Origin: Pseudomonadales bacterium | Lineage (GTDB): Bacteria; Pseudomonadota; Gammaproteobacteria; Pseudomonadales; UBA7239 | NCBI GenBank assembly: GCA_028280345.1 | Contig: JANQLY010000023.1 | Location: 62,001 to 126,000 of the forward strand | Length of the DNA: 64,000 bases | Direction of reading: 5' to 3' | Shown here: positions 28,366-38,634 of the stretch, in pieces | Numbering within the stretch: the first letter of the stretch is position 1 | Layout of the letters: every line of letters begins with the position of its first letter | Made by a program: the position numbers and the translations under genes | The notes under the pieces: generated by a model | What the model was told of the DNA's origin: nothing | The model's input: only the letters and a program-made list of their open reading frames with translations | Database searches by the model: none

Positions 28366-31300
28366 TTACTGAACAACCGACAAGGCAGTTGCTGCAGATG
28401 GCGGATAAACCTGAGATGTCCGATCATTATCATCAATCTCCCAAACCCGGTTCTGCCCGGTACCGGAATCACGCCACAATATATCTTCGTCTCCGTCGCC
28501 ATCATAATCTGCAATTGCTACGACTGCATAATTCCCTGACAAGAAAGCCGGCAGAAAATGCTGCGTTACACGATCCCCGTCTTCCATTTCCCAAATCGTG
28601 TTTTGCCCGGTTGATGTGTTTCTGATTAATACATCATTGTCATTATCTGCATCAAAGTCACCCGCCCCGATAATTGTATAGGCAGAATTAATCGATGGCG
28701 GGTAAGTAATTGTGCCGCGTTCAGCAGTATGATTCATGAGCCACACCTGAATCGTATCATCGCTTTTGCGCCATACCACATCGTCTATGCCATCGTGGTT
28801 AAAATCTCCCACAGCAGAAAATGTCAGGGAAGTTGCAGCCGAAGCAGGATAAATCTGCTCATCGCGCACACCGTCCTCCATGCTCCAGATGCGATTTTGC
28901 CCGGTCACACCATTGCGCCACCAGATATCGTGATCGCCGTCACCATCAAAATCACCCAACCCGGCAAAGGTATAGTTTGTAACGAGGAAAGCATTGATGT
29001 AATTAATCGAATCCCGCTCACCATCCTCCATAATCCAGACTGTGTTCTGGCCAGTAGTAGTATTGCGCCATAGCACATCCGCATCCCCATCGGCATCAAA
29101 GTCACCGAGACCGATAGGCACAAACCCGCTACTCGCTGCATAAAGCGGGTTATAAACCACAGAATCCTGATCATTATCAACCATCAACCAGTTCTGACTG
29201 GCGCCATCACTGGAGCGATACCAGAAGATATCCGCTACTCCATCGGCATCCATTTCAAAATAGGGCTGCGCAAGCATTGGTTTCGGATCGTTTTTATCAT
29301 CCATGTTGTCGGAATCAGAATCCTTTGCAGACGGATCGGTCGCTGTAGTCGCACCCTCTTCAGTGGTGTTCGACAAGGTATCCGAATCGGTGTCATCCGT
29401 ACTGGCATCCATGGTTATCAAATCCAGCAAACCACCGGTTGCACCGGAATAGTCACCGAGGTTTGCCTCCATTTTATAAAATGGCTGCATCGGTTGGCGT
29501 ACTGTCTGGTGATTAGCCGTAGACGCCAGTGCAGCGGTCGACAATTCAGGCACATCACTGGAATTGTGAAAGTGGCATGACAAACAGAAATCATTACTCG
29601 TTGTCGCGGGGCGACCCTGATCGTGGTAGAGCGGCGCTTCCGGGAATAACAGATTATCTCTGACACTGGCAGACTCACCATCCAGATCACTGGGCAAATT
29701 ACCCAAATGCGCAAGATAGTCGCCGGAATAATCGTGATAACACGCATAGCGATCGTAGAACTTCTTGCCCTCTCCTGCCAGGGTTTCAGAAATTGCGCGG
29801 TGATACCGGGCCGGGAATTGATAAAAGTTATCTGTAGAGGAACCCTTGAGATCATCCACCGAAGCATAGTCCATACCCACCAACGTACCACCGGCATGGT
29901 TACAAGCGACCTCGGGATTAATTTCATCAAAGATGACTTTGACATCATCAATCCAGCCTTTGAAACCATTGCTACTCGCCGTTGCCCCCACTTTGAAATC
30001 CGAGCCGGAAACCAGCATATCAAAATCATTGATATCTGCTGCGGGCACGTTCACCTCACCCAACGCAAGACCATCGGCATACACCGTAATCAAACGCACA
30101 TCAGCTGCCCCGACAGGGTCCGGCTCGGTAATCTGAAATGCAAAATGCGTCCAACTTTGGGCAGACTGCACCGTATCACTTAACACATAGGCAACAGAGC
30201 CATCGGTTAGTGCAGTATCACTGTCATCATAAAAGGTATAGGTAAATGTATAAGTTCCTGCTGTGGTATCCTCAGTAGTATTCAATTTCACGTTACTGCC
30301 ATTCGGGAAGGTAAAAATACGCTGATTATTGGCTACCTGACGAGCATCCAGAAACACACTGTAATACCAGTCAGTTGAACTGTTCGTCTGACTTTCAATC
30401 GCGTAATCAATTCCCATACTGCCATCGAGCCATAAACCGCGCCCGTGCACACCACCGAGTGCAGCCGGCTCCAACCGCTCATCTCCGTCCGAAGCACCGT
30501 AACCGGTCACTACCCCTTTCGCTGGCACTTTAACCGGCGCCAATGTGGTTGCCGCATTTTGCACCCACTTGTCAGGGCTGAAATACCCGCCATTTTTTAA
30601 AACCATACGCTCGGTTTTAAGGCTGGTCTTGGCGGCATAAAAGTCCAGCGTCGATATCATGCTTGAATTGATAAAGACATGCTCATCAAGATAGTCATCA
30701 AACGCTACTTCATCCGTGGTATGCCCATTACTGACGAGCCAGACAACATCCCGCGGTGTTACCGGTTTCATTTCGGGAATATAGTTAAAAATATTTTCCA
30801 GCGAATCAATAATCGAAGTATTAAACATATTACCCGGGATATTCTGTGTTCCACTGTTTAACGTGGAGTCGATATCACGTCCGGACCCCATACGCACCCA
30901 GCCCGTCGAAAAGTCCACATCCTGTGCCTTGCCAGCATCAGCAGGTGTCGGTGTAAACGGGCAAGACCCCCCTTCACACTCATACAATTGTACCCAGCGA
31001 TGTGCTGATTCACGCATATCAAAACCGTAGTCAATATTGTTTAGCATGGAATCAAGCAGGACTACTTTGCCCTGTGTCCAGGAACCCATCAGACCATAGC
31101 CGCGAAACTTGCCCAGATCATCACCATCGTTACAGCTCGATTCAACACACTCGTCTTCATATTGATCTTCGTATATCGGGTCACCGTTTTCATCCTTCTC
31201 ATGTTCACCATTTTCATCCCAAACAGGGGCATTCAGTTTTTCACCATAGGAAGTAAAAAAGATATTGCGGCCAAATCGATCAATCCATGGATAACTAAGT

Positions 31301-32769
31301 TTTGAATCTACAACCATCTTCAGGCCATCAAAATCCCAGGTACCATAGGTGGGGTCGGTATAACTGACATCCTGGTATTGACCTTCACCACAATAAGTCG
31401 ACTGGCTATGTGCCGTCGCACAGTTAAAGTCAATATGATTTGTCAGATTATCATTCTCATCAATGCTCTCTTCGACGATATTTACATTAAGCGGGTCTCG
31501 AATCGGAAATTTGGCAAAGCCATAATCACTCACATCGCTGTCGTAATAGGCCTGGGTAATCGGTTTTAATTCTGTCCAGCCTGCCGCATCACAGACATCC
31601 CCGTCGTTATAGGCATAGACCATATCGACAAAACCCGCCCAATGCGGGTGCTGATGTTTCGCCTCTGCATATAAATACCCTGCGCCCGTATAGCCTGCAG
31701 GATTTTGCAAACTCCAGTCTTTTTTCCAGCCATATTGCAGCTCGTCTTTTGTACAAGTCAGCGGTGTCCCTGTACAAGACTGCTTACCCTTAACATACGG
31801 CTGCAAGCCAGCTGTACCATCAAGGTCTTCACAGGGAGTACCATCACCATCATCATCGGTACAAATACCGTTTAATCGCCCATAAATACCGGTACGCGCC
31901 GACAATACACGGCCATCCCCGGTAATCATCATTTCCTCAAAACCGCGGGCCAACAAGGCTTTTGACCATGTCATATTTGCCGTATCCGCAATTACTTTAT
32001 CAATCGCTGCCTGATCGGTTTTCGGATCAGTAACCACGACGGTAATCGGTGTAGACCACAAGCGCACATAGGATTGCTCAGGTTTGGATACACCTTCAAT
32101 TTTGCCATCCGCATCATTCAACTCCTGATGTGGGTACTCGGCAACTTCCAGGGTATGGGCAACAACGGTCAAATCATAACAGTCATTTGCCGCTCCCCCT
32201 TCATCACCGGCATCGCACTTGCGCGGATTACTTTTAGTTGAATCCAGAGAACCGTCGCATAAGGCAAAATGCCCGTGAGAACTGGTGTCCAGATCGCTTC
32301 TAAAATCATCAAAATACGTATCATCGTAATCATAAAAATCTGAGCGATCGGGCTCACCTCCCGTACCATCCAGCAACATCAACGGATCATACGGCGCGGT
32401 TGACTCCAGACTGTCGTAAACAATAGTTGCTCCGGCATCAGAGTTAATAAATGCACTACTGATCGTTGAACTGTTGGTAACGTTTTCCGGCGACAGCAAA
32501 TAAAACCGCAAGCCATTCTCGTAGCCATTACCGGTCTGGTTTTGTAAATCCGGTAGCGACATACCGATACGGCCATCTACGCTGGTCCTGACAATCGGAA
32601 TATACGGCCCAACAAAGTCCGGATCATCATTGGCATTTGTCCCGTCTGATTCCACAGCGTGTACTGCGCGCTCAATAGCTGGCACTTCAGGTAGAGCATT
32701 CGCAGTCTGAAAAACCACAGCAAAGAAAAATGGAACGGCAGAACACAAGGAAATTCTATACTTATCCAT
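28366..32769 (-). CDS. Giant exported protein: LamG-like, single c-type haem motif, FG-GAP/VCBS repeats
   Basis: A 1467-residue exported protein. ATG 32769 is chosen for its GAGGG ribosome site and signal peptide ending QTANA-LPE; an ATG at 32793 is in frame. The N-terminal 700 residues are Asp-rich and Cys-containing with no clear family. A LamG/jelly-roll-like part (GLWLDGSMGIDYAIES, then WYYSVFLDAR) lies at about 780-940. A short region then holds CLSCH at 1062-1066, a covalent haem-c attachment motif. A TSP3-type stretch is followed by about six FG-GAP/VCBS repeats of the form GDFDADGDADVLWRN to the C-terminus. A single CxxCH in so large a protein needs the Ccm system to matter. It could be a surface redox or adhesion protein. 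Confidence 0.8.
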   Translation of the reverse strand: MDKYRISLCSAVPFFFAVVFQTANALPEVPAIERAVHAVESDGTNANDDPDFVGPYIPIVRTSVDGRIGMSLPDLQNQTGNGYENGLRFYLLSPENVTNSSTISSAFINSDAGATIVYDSLESTAPYDPLMLLDGTGGEPDRSDFYDYDDTYFDDFRSDLDTSSHGHFALCDGSLDSTKSNPRKCDAGDEGGAANDCYDLTVVAHTLEVAEYPHQELNDADGKIEGVSKPEQSYVRLWSTPITVVVTDPKTDQAAIDKVIADTANMTWSKALLARGFEEMMITGDGRVLSARTGIYGRLNGICTDDDGDGTPCEDLDGTAGLQPYVKGKQSCTGTPLTCTKDELQYGWKKDWSLQNPAGYTGAGYLYAEAKHQHPHWAGFVDMVYAYNDGDVCDAAGWTELKPITQAYYDSDVSDYGFAKFPIRDPLNVNIVEESIDENDNLTNHIDFNCATAHSQSTYCGEGQYQDVSYTDPTYGTWDFDGLKMVVDSKLSYPWIDRFGRNIFFTSYGEKLNAPVWDENGEHEKDENGDPIYEDQYEDECVESSCNDGDDLGKFRGYGLMGSWTQGKVVLLDSMLNNIDYGFDMRESAHRWVQLYECEGGSCPFTPTPADAGKAQDVDFSTGWVRMGSGRDIDSTLNSGTQNIPGNMFNTSIIDSLENIFNYIPEMKPVTPRDVVWLVSNGHTTDEVAFDDYLDEHVFINSSMISTLDFYAAKTSLKTERMVLKNGGYFSPDKWVQNAATTLAPVKVPAKGVVTGYGASDGDERLEPAALGGVHGRGLWLDGSMGIDYAIESQTNSSTDWYYSVFLDARQVANNQRIFTFPNGSNVKLNTTEDTTAGTYTFTYTFYDDSDTALTDGSVAYVLSDTVQSAQSWTHFAFQITEPDPVGAADVRLITVYADGLALGEVNVPAADINDFDMLVSGSDFKVGATASSNGFKGWIDDVKVIFDEINPEVACNHAGGTLVGMDYASVDDLKGSSTDNFYQFPARYHRAISETLAGEGKKFYDRYACYHDYSGDYLAHLGNLPSDLDGESASVRDNLLFPEAPLYHDQGRPATTSNDFCLSCHFHNSSDVPELSTAALASTANHQTVRQPMQPFYKMEANLGDYSGATGGLLDLITMDASTDDTDSDTLSNTTEEGATTATDPSAKDSDSDNMDDKNDPKPMLAQPYFEMDADGVADIFWYRSSDGASQNWLMVDNDQDSVVYNPLYAASSGFVPIGLGDFDADGDADVLWRNTTTGQNTVWIMEDGERDSINYINAFLVTNYTFAGLGDFDGDGDHDIWWRNGVTGQNRIWSMEDGVRDEQIYPASAATSLTFSAVGDFNHDGIDDVVWRKSDDTIQVWLMNHTAERGTITYPPSINSAYTIIGAGDFDADNDNDVLIRNTSTGQNTIWEMEDGDRVTQHFLPAFLSGNYAVVAIADYDGDGDEDILWRDSGTGQNRVWEIDDNDRTSQVYPPSAATALSVVQ

Positions 32770-32978
32770 AGCACCCTCTTCTATTTTATTCATGTTATTT
32801 AAGCTTTACGCATTTAGCGTAGCAATGCTTTTATGGCATCCAAACCACATGTCAGTTACAACAAAGCTTTATTTAATGTAACACAATCCACAACCACAAC
32901 AAGGGATCAAATTAACAACATAACCAATATTTGACAGCTTTCACATTTATAAAAAACAAATGAGGCAGGCAAGACTTT

Positions 32979-35510
32979 TTAATGCAGCAACCTCATTTCA
33001 CCTGTGTTAATACCCAACCATTTGGCACCACCGGACTTTGCTCCGTTTTCCAGCTCAATCAGCGCCACGTTAGAACCATCGTGCAAGACAACATCAATAT
33101 CGCCATCCGCATCAGCATCGATCACACCTTTGACATCGTAGGTAAAATTACCTAACCAGCGCCCGATTACTTTCGCCGCACCTTCTATTTCAACTACCTG
33201 GACAGAGCCGGTAGCGGTATTTTGCTGAATTAGATCGACATCACCATCCTGATCTATATCGCCCAACGCTTTAACAACCGTATCAGCCCAGACACCTAAC
33301 CAGCGGCCAGCCACTTTCAAACCGTTCTCCATTTCAACCACCATCACATCAGCGCCCGTACCGTTGTCACTGGCCATAAAAATATCTGCATCGCCATCCT
33401 GATCTGCATCACCGGCACCGACAATACCTCTACCGGGCCATACACCCACCCAGCGCGCCGCCTGCTTGCTACCATTTTGCATTTCGATCACATTCACATT
33501 ACCGCTAGCATCACCGGTAATCAGATCATCATCGCCATCGGCATCAATATCTGCAACCGCTGCGACACTATGTCCAGCCCAGGAACCCAATAGCACTTCC
33601 GTTTGCAGCCCTCCATCTTCGATCAGCCAAACCGTTAAACTACCGTTCTCTTCAAACACCAGATCGGCATCAAGATCACCATCAAAATCACCGGAACCAA
33701 CTAATATAGGTGTGCCGCGCATATCCAAAGCATGATACTGCTCCAACCTGCCTAATTCGACGTTATAGATCAAAACAAAACCTTCCTCACTCTGAAAAAT
33801 TAAATCCTGATCCAGATCCGCATCAATATCAGCAACCACTCTCAGATCATACACACCATCTACAGAACCACCGACCTTGACACTTTGCAGGCCATTATTC
33901 TCTATTTCCCAAATGTGAAATACATTGTCATCACCTGACGCCAATTGAAAAAGAAGGTCATCATCCATATCAAGATCAAATGTCGCACGGGGCAGATAAC
34001 GACCATTGAGATCAGCCAGTGTCGGATTTTTCCCTAACAGGTATTCATAGCGGTTTGCCAGGCGATCACCATCTCCATCCAGATAGGCATCGGCACTATC
34101 CAGTTTGTTAAAACCCCAGTTCTCTTCCCAGCTGTCCAGCATGCCATCGTTATCCCTGTCATCATCGGCACTATCAAGGAGAAAATCAGCATCCAGATCC
34201 TGCAACATATCCTTGCCTAAAATCAGTCGTGCACTACCACCGGAAGGAAAATATTCACTGTCACGAGACACACCAATCACAATATCATCGTAACCATCAC
34301 CGTCCACATCCCCTGCTTCACTGATCGCGGAACCAAAGCGATAGTTATAGACATGCCCACTGATACGGTATAACTCACTACCATCAATACCACTGAACAA
34401 ATACACTGTTCCCGCATCCTCCTGACCATCCACATCACTCCTGGGAGCACCAACTAACAAATCGGCATAACCATCTCCGTTAACATCACCCGCTCTACTG
34501 ACGGTATAACCGAAGAAATCAAGGTTATGCTCGCCATGCCAGGTATAGAGTATGGAACCATCCTGACCACTGAATACCTTCGCCTGCCCTGCAGACCAGC
34601 CGTTATTGTCATTGTAAGGAGCACCAACAATAACATCATCGTAACCATCGTTATTGACATCACCAGCGCCATCTACGGCCACACCAAAAAAATCATGCTG
34701 TGCATCGCCAGTCACTTCAAGTAAAACCTGATTATTCTTTTGATCATAGACTCTAACTCTGCCATTCCAGGAATCTGCTCTATGCGGGATACCTATGATC
34801 ACATCGGCATAGCCATCATTATTCACATCACCGGCACCCTGTGCCGCGGTAAAATCCGCTACCTGTGAGTTCCACAAAGCGCCAACTTGCTCACCGGTAT
34901 AACCACTATATATACGAATATATGCAACATGATCATCCGGCCTTGATAACAGAATATCGCCGTAACCATCGCCGTTAATATCGCCAACCCCATCAGCCGT
35001 CGTACCAAAAAAGACGCTACCACTTATCTGGTGCAACAGACTGCCATCGATGCCACTGTAAACCCAGCCATATCCGGCTGATGACGTATTCGGCTCTGAC
35101 ACCACGAAATCACCATAACCATCATTATTCACATCACCCACGCCATCCACTGAACGGCCAAACCGGTCAACACCAATAAGTTCATGCAGTACAGACCCAT
35201 CAATGCCACTATAAACACGCACCACACCCGGAAGATTAACCGTATCATTGCCGACGATAATGTCGTCATAGCCATCATTATTAACATCACCCGCCTGACT
35301 TACCGAACCACCAAAGGCACTATTTTCACTAGCACCATAGAAAGTCTTCCACCAAAACGGGCGTTCATCGGGGTTTAAATCGCTGGTACCGGCAAGGGCT
35401 TCTTCTTCAGCAGGGGAGCCATCAGCATCAATATCTACTGAAAACACCGGGGTCGCATTCAGCAAAGAACACGTCAAAAGAACAGGAAATAATTTACTTA
35501 TTGTTTTCAC
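32979..35510 (-). CDS. Exported integrin-alpha-like FG-GAP beta-propeller protein
   Basis: An 843-residue protein starting at GTG 35510 with a GGGAG ribosome site and signal peptide ending NATPVFS-VDID. Residues about 50-430 form seven repeats of the type GAGDVNNDGYDDVIVGAP with an intervening RVYSGIDGS strand, the integrin alpha N-terminal beta-propeller pattern. Each repeat carries a DxDxDG-like calcium loop. A TSP3-like hinge (DLDADFLLDSADDDRDNDG) is followed by about six VCBS-type repeats with WLGVW strands. The C-terminal 190 residues closely resemble the end of the protein at 52043-55687. Role likely extracellular binding; no catalytic motif seen. Confidence 0.85.
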   Translation of the reverse strand: MKTISKLFPVLLTCSLLNATPVFSVDIDADGSPAEEEALAGTSDLNPDERPFWWKTFYGASENSAFGGSVSQAGDVNNDGYDDIIVGNDTVNLPGVVRVYSGIDGSVLHELIGVDRFGRSVDGVGDVNNDGYGDFVVSEPNTSSAGYGWVYSGIDGSLLHQISGSVFFGTTADGVGDINGDGYGDILLSRPDDHVAYIRIYSGYTGEQVGALWNSQVADFTAAQGAGDVNNDGYADVIIGIPHRADSWNGRVRVYDQKNNQVLLEVTGDAQHDFFGVAVDGAGDVNNDGYDDVIVGAPYNDNNGWSAGQAKVFSGQDGSILYTWHGEHNLDFFGYTVSRAGDVNGDGYADLLVGAPRSDVDGQEDAGTVYLFSGIDGSELYRISGHVYNYRFGSAISEAGDVDGDGYDDIVIGVSRDSEYFPSGGSARLILGKDMLQDLDADFLLDSADDDRDNDGMLDSWEENWGFNKLDSADAYLDGDGDRLANRYEYLLGKNPTLADLNGRYLPRATFDLDMDDDLLFQLASGDDNVFHIWEIENNGLQSVKVGGSVDGVYDLRVVADIDADLDQDLIFQSEEGFVLIYNVELGRLEQYHALDMRGTPILVGSGDFDGDLDADLVFEENGSLTVWLIEDGGLQTEVLLGSWAGHSVAAVADIDADGDDDLITGDASGNVNVIEMQNGSKQAARWVGVWPGRGIVGAGDADQDGDADIFMASDNGTGADVMVVEMENGLKVAGRWLGVWADTVVKALGDIDQDGDVDLIQQNTATGSVQVVEIEGAAKVIGRWLGNFTYDVKGVIDADADGDIDVVLHDGSNVALIELENGAKSGGAKWLGINTGEMRLLH
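33000..33560 (-). repeat. Long coding repeat shared with 52070-52640
   Basis: The 3' portion of this FG-GAP gene and that of the gene at 52043-55687 are closely similar at DNA level. Both encode an ordered series such as NVIEMQNGAK/SK, WLGVW, VVEIENGAK/EGAAK and GGAKWLG-NTG before the stop. Same orientation, about 19 kb apart. This makes a direct repeat able to recombine. Confidence 0.75.
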
Positions 35511-35643
35511 CGTCTACTCCCTGATTATTTGTTTGTGGGGATTTAATCGGGGCAGGCAAATGATAGTACAATTTAGGGCATAGCAAAACCTGAACAAGCT
35601 CTATTTCGCTTCATTTTTGATACTTACGAGGTTGATCTGATAC

Positions 35644-36273
35644 CTAATGTAGATATCGATCCCGGTTAAACAGAGCCAACAAGTCTTTCGGGAGCCGGCT
35701 TGCATGTTCAGCGATAATTCTGTCACATTCCTGCGCCATATAAGGCGATAAACTCTCGAGCCCTCGCAGCGCACTTTCTCGACACACCATCGAGTCCATG
35801 GCAATAATCTGCTCAAGAATCCCCAAAACCTTTTTTAAAATTTTTCTCTGAATATCTGGCTTCATATCACAAACATAAGGGAGCACATCCCACCACACCT
35901 TACAAACATATGAAAGATCATGATCGTATTCATCGTTATCCGGCGCGAGACGAGCGGCAAAGACTGTTTTAAACACTAACAGCGTCGAGTCAAGAAACTT
36001 CTCCGTTATTTCATACTCCACATCCCCACCAAAAAAAAACGCTAAATCACTCAGGCTAGGATTAATAATATAATTAAGCCCCTGGGCTATTTGAGCATCA
36101 GAATACCCCTCACACACCGCCGGCATATTTTTAAATAAATCCAGTATCAAAGATCCTAAGTGACCATCTTCAACGTATGAAGGCTCATACTCCATGGAAA
36201 AAGCCCAATGTTTATCGCTTACCTCTCTCTGAAACAGGTAAGTTGATAAATCTGACAAATTAAACTTTTTCAT
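35644..36273 (-). CDS. Hypothetical protein of the RHS locus, possible immunity protein
   Basis: A 209-residue soluble, acidic, helix-rich protein with no motif I recognise. The sequence starts MKKFNLSDLSTYLF and contains a Trp/Cys-rich centre (YVCKVWWDVLPYVCDM). The last 60 residues (LESLSPYMAQECDRIIAEH) look like an alpha-helical, HEAT-type hairpin. It lies at the downstream end of the A+T-rich segment of small genes behind the RHS tips and points the same way. Immunity genes usually sit there, so an immunity or orphan-immunity role is inferred from position only. Confidence 0.6.
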   Translation of the reverse strand: MKKFNLSDLSTYLFQREVSDKHWAFSMEYEPSYVEDGHLGSLILDLFKNMPAVCEGYSDAQIAQGLNYIINPSLSDLAFFFGGDVEYEITEKFLDSTLLVFKTVFAARLAPDNDEYDHDLSYVCKVWWDVLPYVCDMKPDIQRKILKKVLGILEQIIAMDSMVCRESALRGLESLSPYMAQECDRIIAEHASRLPKDLLALFNRDRYLH

Positions 36274-36347
36274 TTAGTCTAGAGGTAATATCTACATTCC
36301 GGCTTCTAGCTATAAAGGCGCCAGAATACCACTCAGGATATGCGCCG

Positions 36348-36896
36348 TTAAATCCTGTGTAAGCCCGGATATATCTCAGGAGAAAAACCCTTTGGGAATA
36401 TCGTTTTTTCATCATACTCCACACCCTCAAAAACCACTTCCTTCATGTCCACATCGGCAAAGCTGGCGCCGGAAAGATCGGTTTTATGGCCTATATTGTC
36501 AGATTTAAAAACAACATTTTTAAAAGTCGATTCAGAAAAATCAGCCTCTGAGAAATTAACACCCATAAAAACCGAATCCGTAATTTTTGACTTTTTCAAA
36601 TTCATATTGAATGCCTGCACATCATACATTTCAACATTCTTTAAAATACTTTCATCCAGGCACATATCACACATCATAACACCTTCAAATAAAACGCTAT
36701 CCGCTTTAAAGAAAGCCGCCTTGGCGCTATCAAAATCTCCACCTTCAAATCTTAGATTTTTAAAACAAACACCTTTAAATACCGCATCAGCCAAATCCAC
36801 GTCCTCTAGCACCAGGTCTTTATTATTAGCTTCTCTAATAACTTCACCACCACAGATAGCTGCAATCTTCTTTCCCGAGAAATTAAATATCTTCAC
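36348..36896 (-). CDS. Pentapeptide-repeat protein of the RHS locus
   Basis: A 182-residue protein made largely of A(D/N)LxX-type pentapeptides, e.g. LEDVDLADAVFKGVCFKNL, ADFSESTF and DLSGASFADVDM. It would form a right-handed quadrilateral beta-helix of about six coils. The family includes DNA-mimic and protective proteins, so it may be an immunity protein. A truncated, frameshifted copy of the first 110 residues lies at 39400-39729, showing duplication within the locus. A+T-rich, no signal peptide, hence cytoplasmic. Confidence 0.8.
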   Translation of the reverse strand: MKIFNFSGKKIAAICGGEVIREANNKDLVLEDVDLADAVFKGVCFKNLRFEGGDFDSAKAAFFKADSVLFEGVMMCDMCLDESILKNVEMYDVQAFNMNLKKSKITDSVFMGVNFSEADFSESTFKNVVFKSDNIGHKTDLSGASFADVDMKEVVFEGVEYDEKTIFPKGFSPEIYPGLHRI

Positions 36897-36989
36897 ACCA
36901 CTTCTATCCTTGCATCCTTATCTACGCTACTCATCAATGATATATTATTAAAACGCTTATATTATTTGATTAATCAAAAAATCTTCAGA

Positions 36990-37358
36990 CTACATTTTCT
37001 TAGGAAAGCCCACTTGATTCCCTTGCTCACTAGGAAAGAAAGGCACGACTAAATCACCATCGCCAATTAAAGATAGCTGCCCTCTCGAATCTACATCCAA
37101 CAACCATCTGTCTATCCCACTGGGATTAAGAGTTACATTGATTGGAGGGATAATATTTATGCCATTTACTTTAACAAGCTTTTTTAGATATCCCTGATGC
37201 AACTTTCTCTTCGGTGTTATCTCAGCAATCAAATAGGGCTCTTCCTCTGCTGATCCTCTGGTTGCGATTAACAAAACTACTGGAGACAAAACCCAAAATC
37301 TACATTTCAACCTGCCATTAAGAAAAGATTCTGCTTTTTGGCTTAATGAAAAGCTCAT
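36990..37358 (-). CDS. Hypothetical 122-residue protein beside the orphan RHS tip
   Basis: An unrecognised protein beginning MSFSLSQKAESF. A hydrophobic stretch at about 22-36 (WVLSPVVLLIATRGSA) could be a membrane or signal segment. The rest has a mixed beta pattern with LIAEITPKRKLHQGY and DRWLLDVDSRGQL. It starts one codon after the stop of the orphan RHS fragment and in the same frame. A decayed copy with a Trp-to-stop change and a frameshift is at 38635-38965. It could be an immunity gene or a displaced tip domain; the sequence does not settle this. Confidence 0.55.
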   Translation of the reverse strand: MSFSLSQKAESFLNGRLKCRFWVLSPVVLLIATRGSAEEEPYLIAEITPKRKLHQGYLKKLVKVNGINIIPPINVTLNPSGIDRWLLDVDSRGQLSLIGDGDLVVPFFPSEQGNQVGFPKKM

Positions 37359-37361
37359 AAT

Positions 37362-37931
37362 TCACATATCCATCATCATATTACTAGTTAAAGTTTTAGG
37401 GCAACCAGGTACTGTCCAGCTGCTTGTAAATTTTTTGACCCTATAAAACTCCTCTGGATCAACTGGACAATCATCCGGGCCACAATAATAATAGCAAGTT
37501 CTCTCCCATGTGTTAAAGATAATACCTTTCTCCACCAAAACAACAGGATCCTGACCGATCAGCTCACAATCATAACCTGTCGGCCCATTTCTATCAGTAA
37601 TTAACCCGGTGAAATCTGTATTCATTACCGGATTACTCTCCGCATAAGCATACAGGTGGTTTAACATACCTCCAGGTATGCTGCGATAAATCTGTAATTG
37701 CGGATCATTACTTTCCGAGAGTATGCTCAACATATCTGCTTGCATATATCTCCCAATTTTTGCATCGTAATCTCTATGCCAATTCTGGCTTAGGCCGGTC
37801 TCCTTATCATAGTATTGCCCGGGAAAACGCAAATTCTGCGCCCCGAGGGATGAATCCTTATAAGTACTGAAATTCTCACCAAACGGTGTGGCATAGCGCT
37901 CATAGCTAAGAACACCCGCCCAGTTAACCAA
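37362..37931 (-). pseudogene. Orphan RHS core terminus with alternative tip
   Basis: About 100 residues match the end of the RHS core in the lipoprotein at 40607-42040 almost exactly (LSYERYATPFGENF, QNLRFPGQYYDKET, QNWHRDYDA). They are followed by a different tip from about residue 110 (ITDRNGPTGYDCEL onwards, with Cys-rich YYYCGPDDCPVDPEE). Translation could start only at a TTG (37931). Upstream the homology continues for some 25 bases, but the frame is broken by two stop codons where the intact gene reads DHLGQPQRLVNW. It is therefore a displaced tip, silent unless recombined into the active gene. Confidence 0.8.
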
Positions 37932-37955
37932 CCTTTACGGCCACCCTCAATGATC
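37755..37955 (-). repeat. Direct repeat of RHS core DNA (partner at 41095-41295)
   Basis: Roughly 200 bp of near-identical sequence in the same orientation as 41095-41295, with only scattered substitutions. It covers the conserved core segment just before the variable tip. Recombination between the two would delete about 3.3 kb and join the orphan tip to the active RHS lipoprotein gene. Confidence 0.85.
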
Positions 37956-38016
37956 ACAATATCTATGGCACCCCAATATCAATAAGGATGAGTTACAAAC
38001 CTCATTAATAATTATC

Positions 38017-38508
38017 TTAAGGTTTACTTATTATAGGGTTTTCCGAAAACCAAGACTCATAATCACTAACAAGAAGTTCATTACTCAATCTGGACAAGCA
38101 TTCGATAGAGTCTTTTTCGTAATTCCCGGCCAAGTTTTTTGCTTGTTCAAAATCTATCATCCCAATAGCTTTCAACGCATCACAGCGAAAGTAATCTTTC
38201 TCGCCACCATCATTCAAAATACCCAAAAGAGCCGGCAATGCAGACACATCCTGAATATGCCCTAACGCACCAATTGCATAGCGCCGACGCGGCATATCCT
38301 TATTTTGTATTTCAATCATAATCAATGGCACAACCTCGGAGCCCGATGAAATTAATGGATTCATCAAAAGTTCCTCCGGTGCTTCATACGAATAGAATTT
38401 TTCCAAAGACTCCTCTGGGGTAAGAGGCTTCTCAGTATCACGAGTACAACCAGTGACAGCAAGGGCAAAAGCTATAAGAAAAAAAACATATGAATAAATA
38501 GATTTCAT
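38017..38508 (-). CDS. HEAT-repeat lipoprotein, possible immunity protein
   Basis: A 163-residue lipoprotein: signal peptide with lipobox LAVTGC, lipidated C21. The mature part has two HEAT-like helical repeats (IQNKDMPRRRYAIGALGHI, then ALPALLGILND, then RCDALKAIGMI). It is on the RHS strand between the orphan tip and decayed duplicates. A periplasm-facing, lipid-anchored immunity protein would suit a toxin that acts in the envelope or is itself a lipoprotein (inference). It lies about 85 bp upstream of the orphan tip. Confidence 0.7.
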   Translation of the reverse strand: MKSIYSYVFFLIAFALAVTGCTRDTEKPLTPEESLEKFYSYEAPEELLMNPLISSGSEVVPLIMIEIQNKDMPRRRYAIGALGHIQDVSALPALLGILNDGGEKDYFRCDALKAIGMIDFEQAKNLAGNYEKDSIECLSRLSNELLVSDYESWFSENPIISKP

Positions 38509-38634
38509 TGATCCTCACCCGCTCTGCTCTACATTTTTAACTGTTAATATATTCTAAGCAAAAAAGATAACCTTAATCACGGCCGAAGTAAAAAACAATA
38601 GAATGCCACCTTAAATTACTAATTCTATAGGCTA

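Noticed and set aside
32800..32830. Small palindrome TACGC-ATTTA-GCGTA upstream of the giant haem-motif protein
   Set aside because: Only five-base arms and no well-placed promoter boxes; too weak to claim as an operator.
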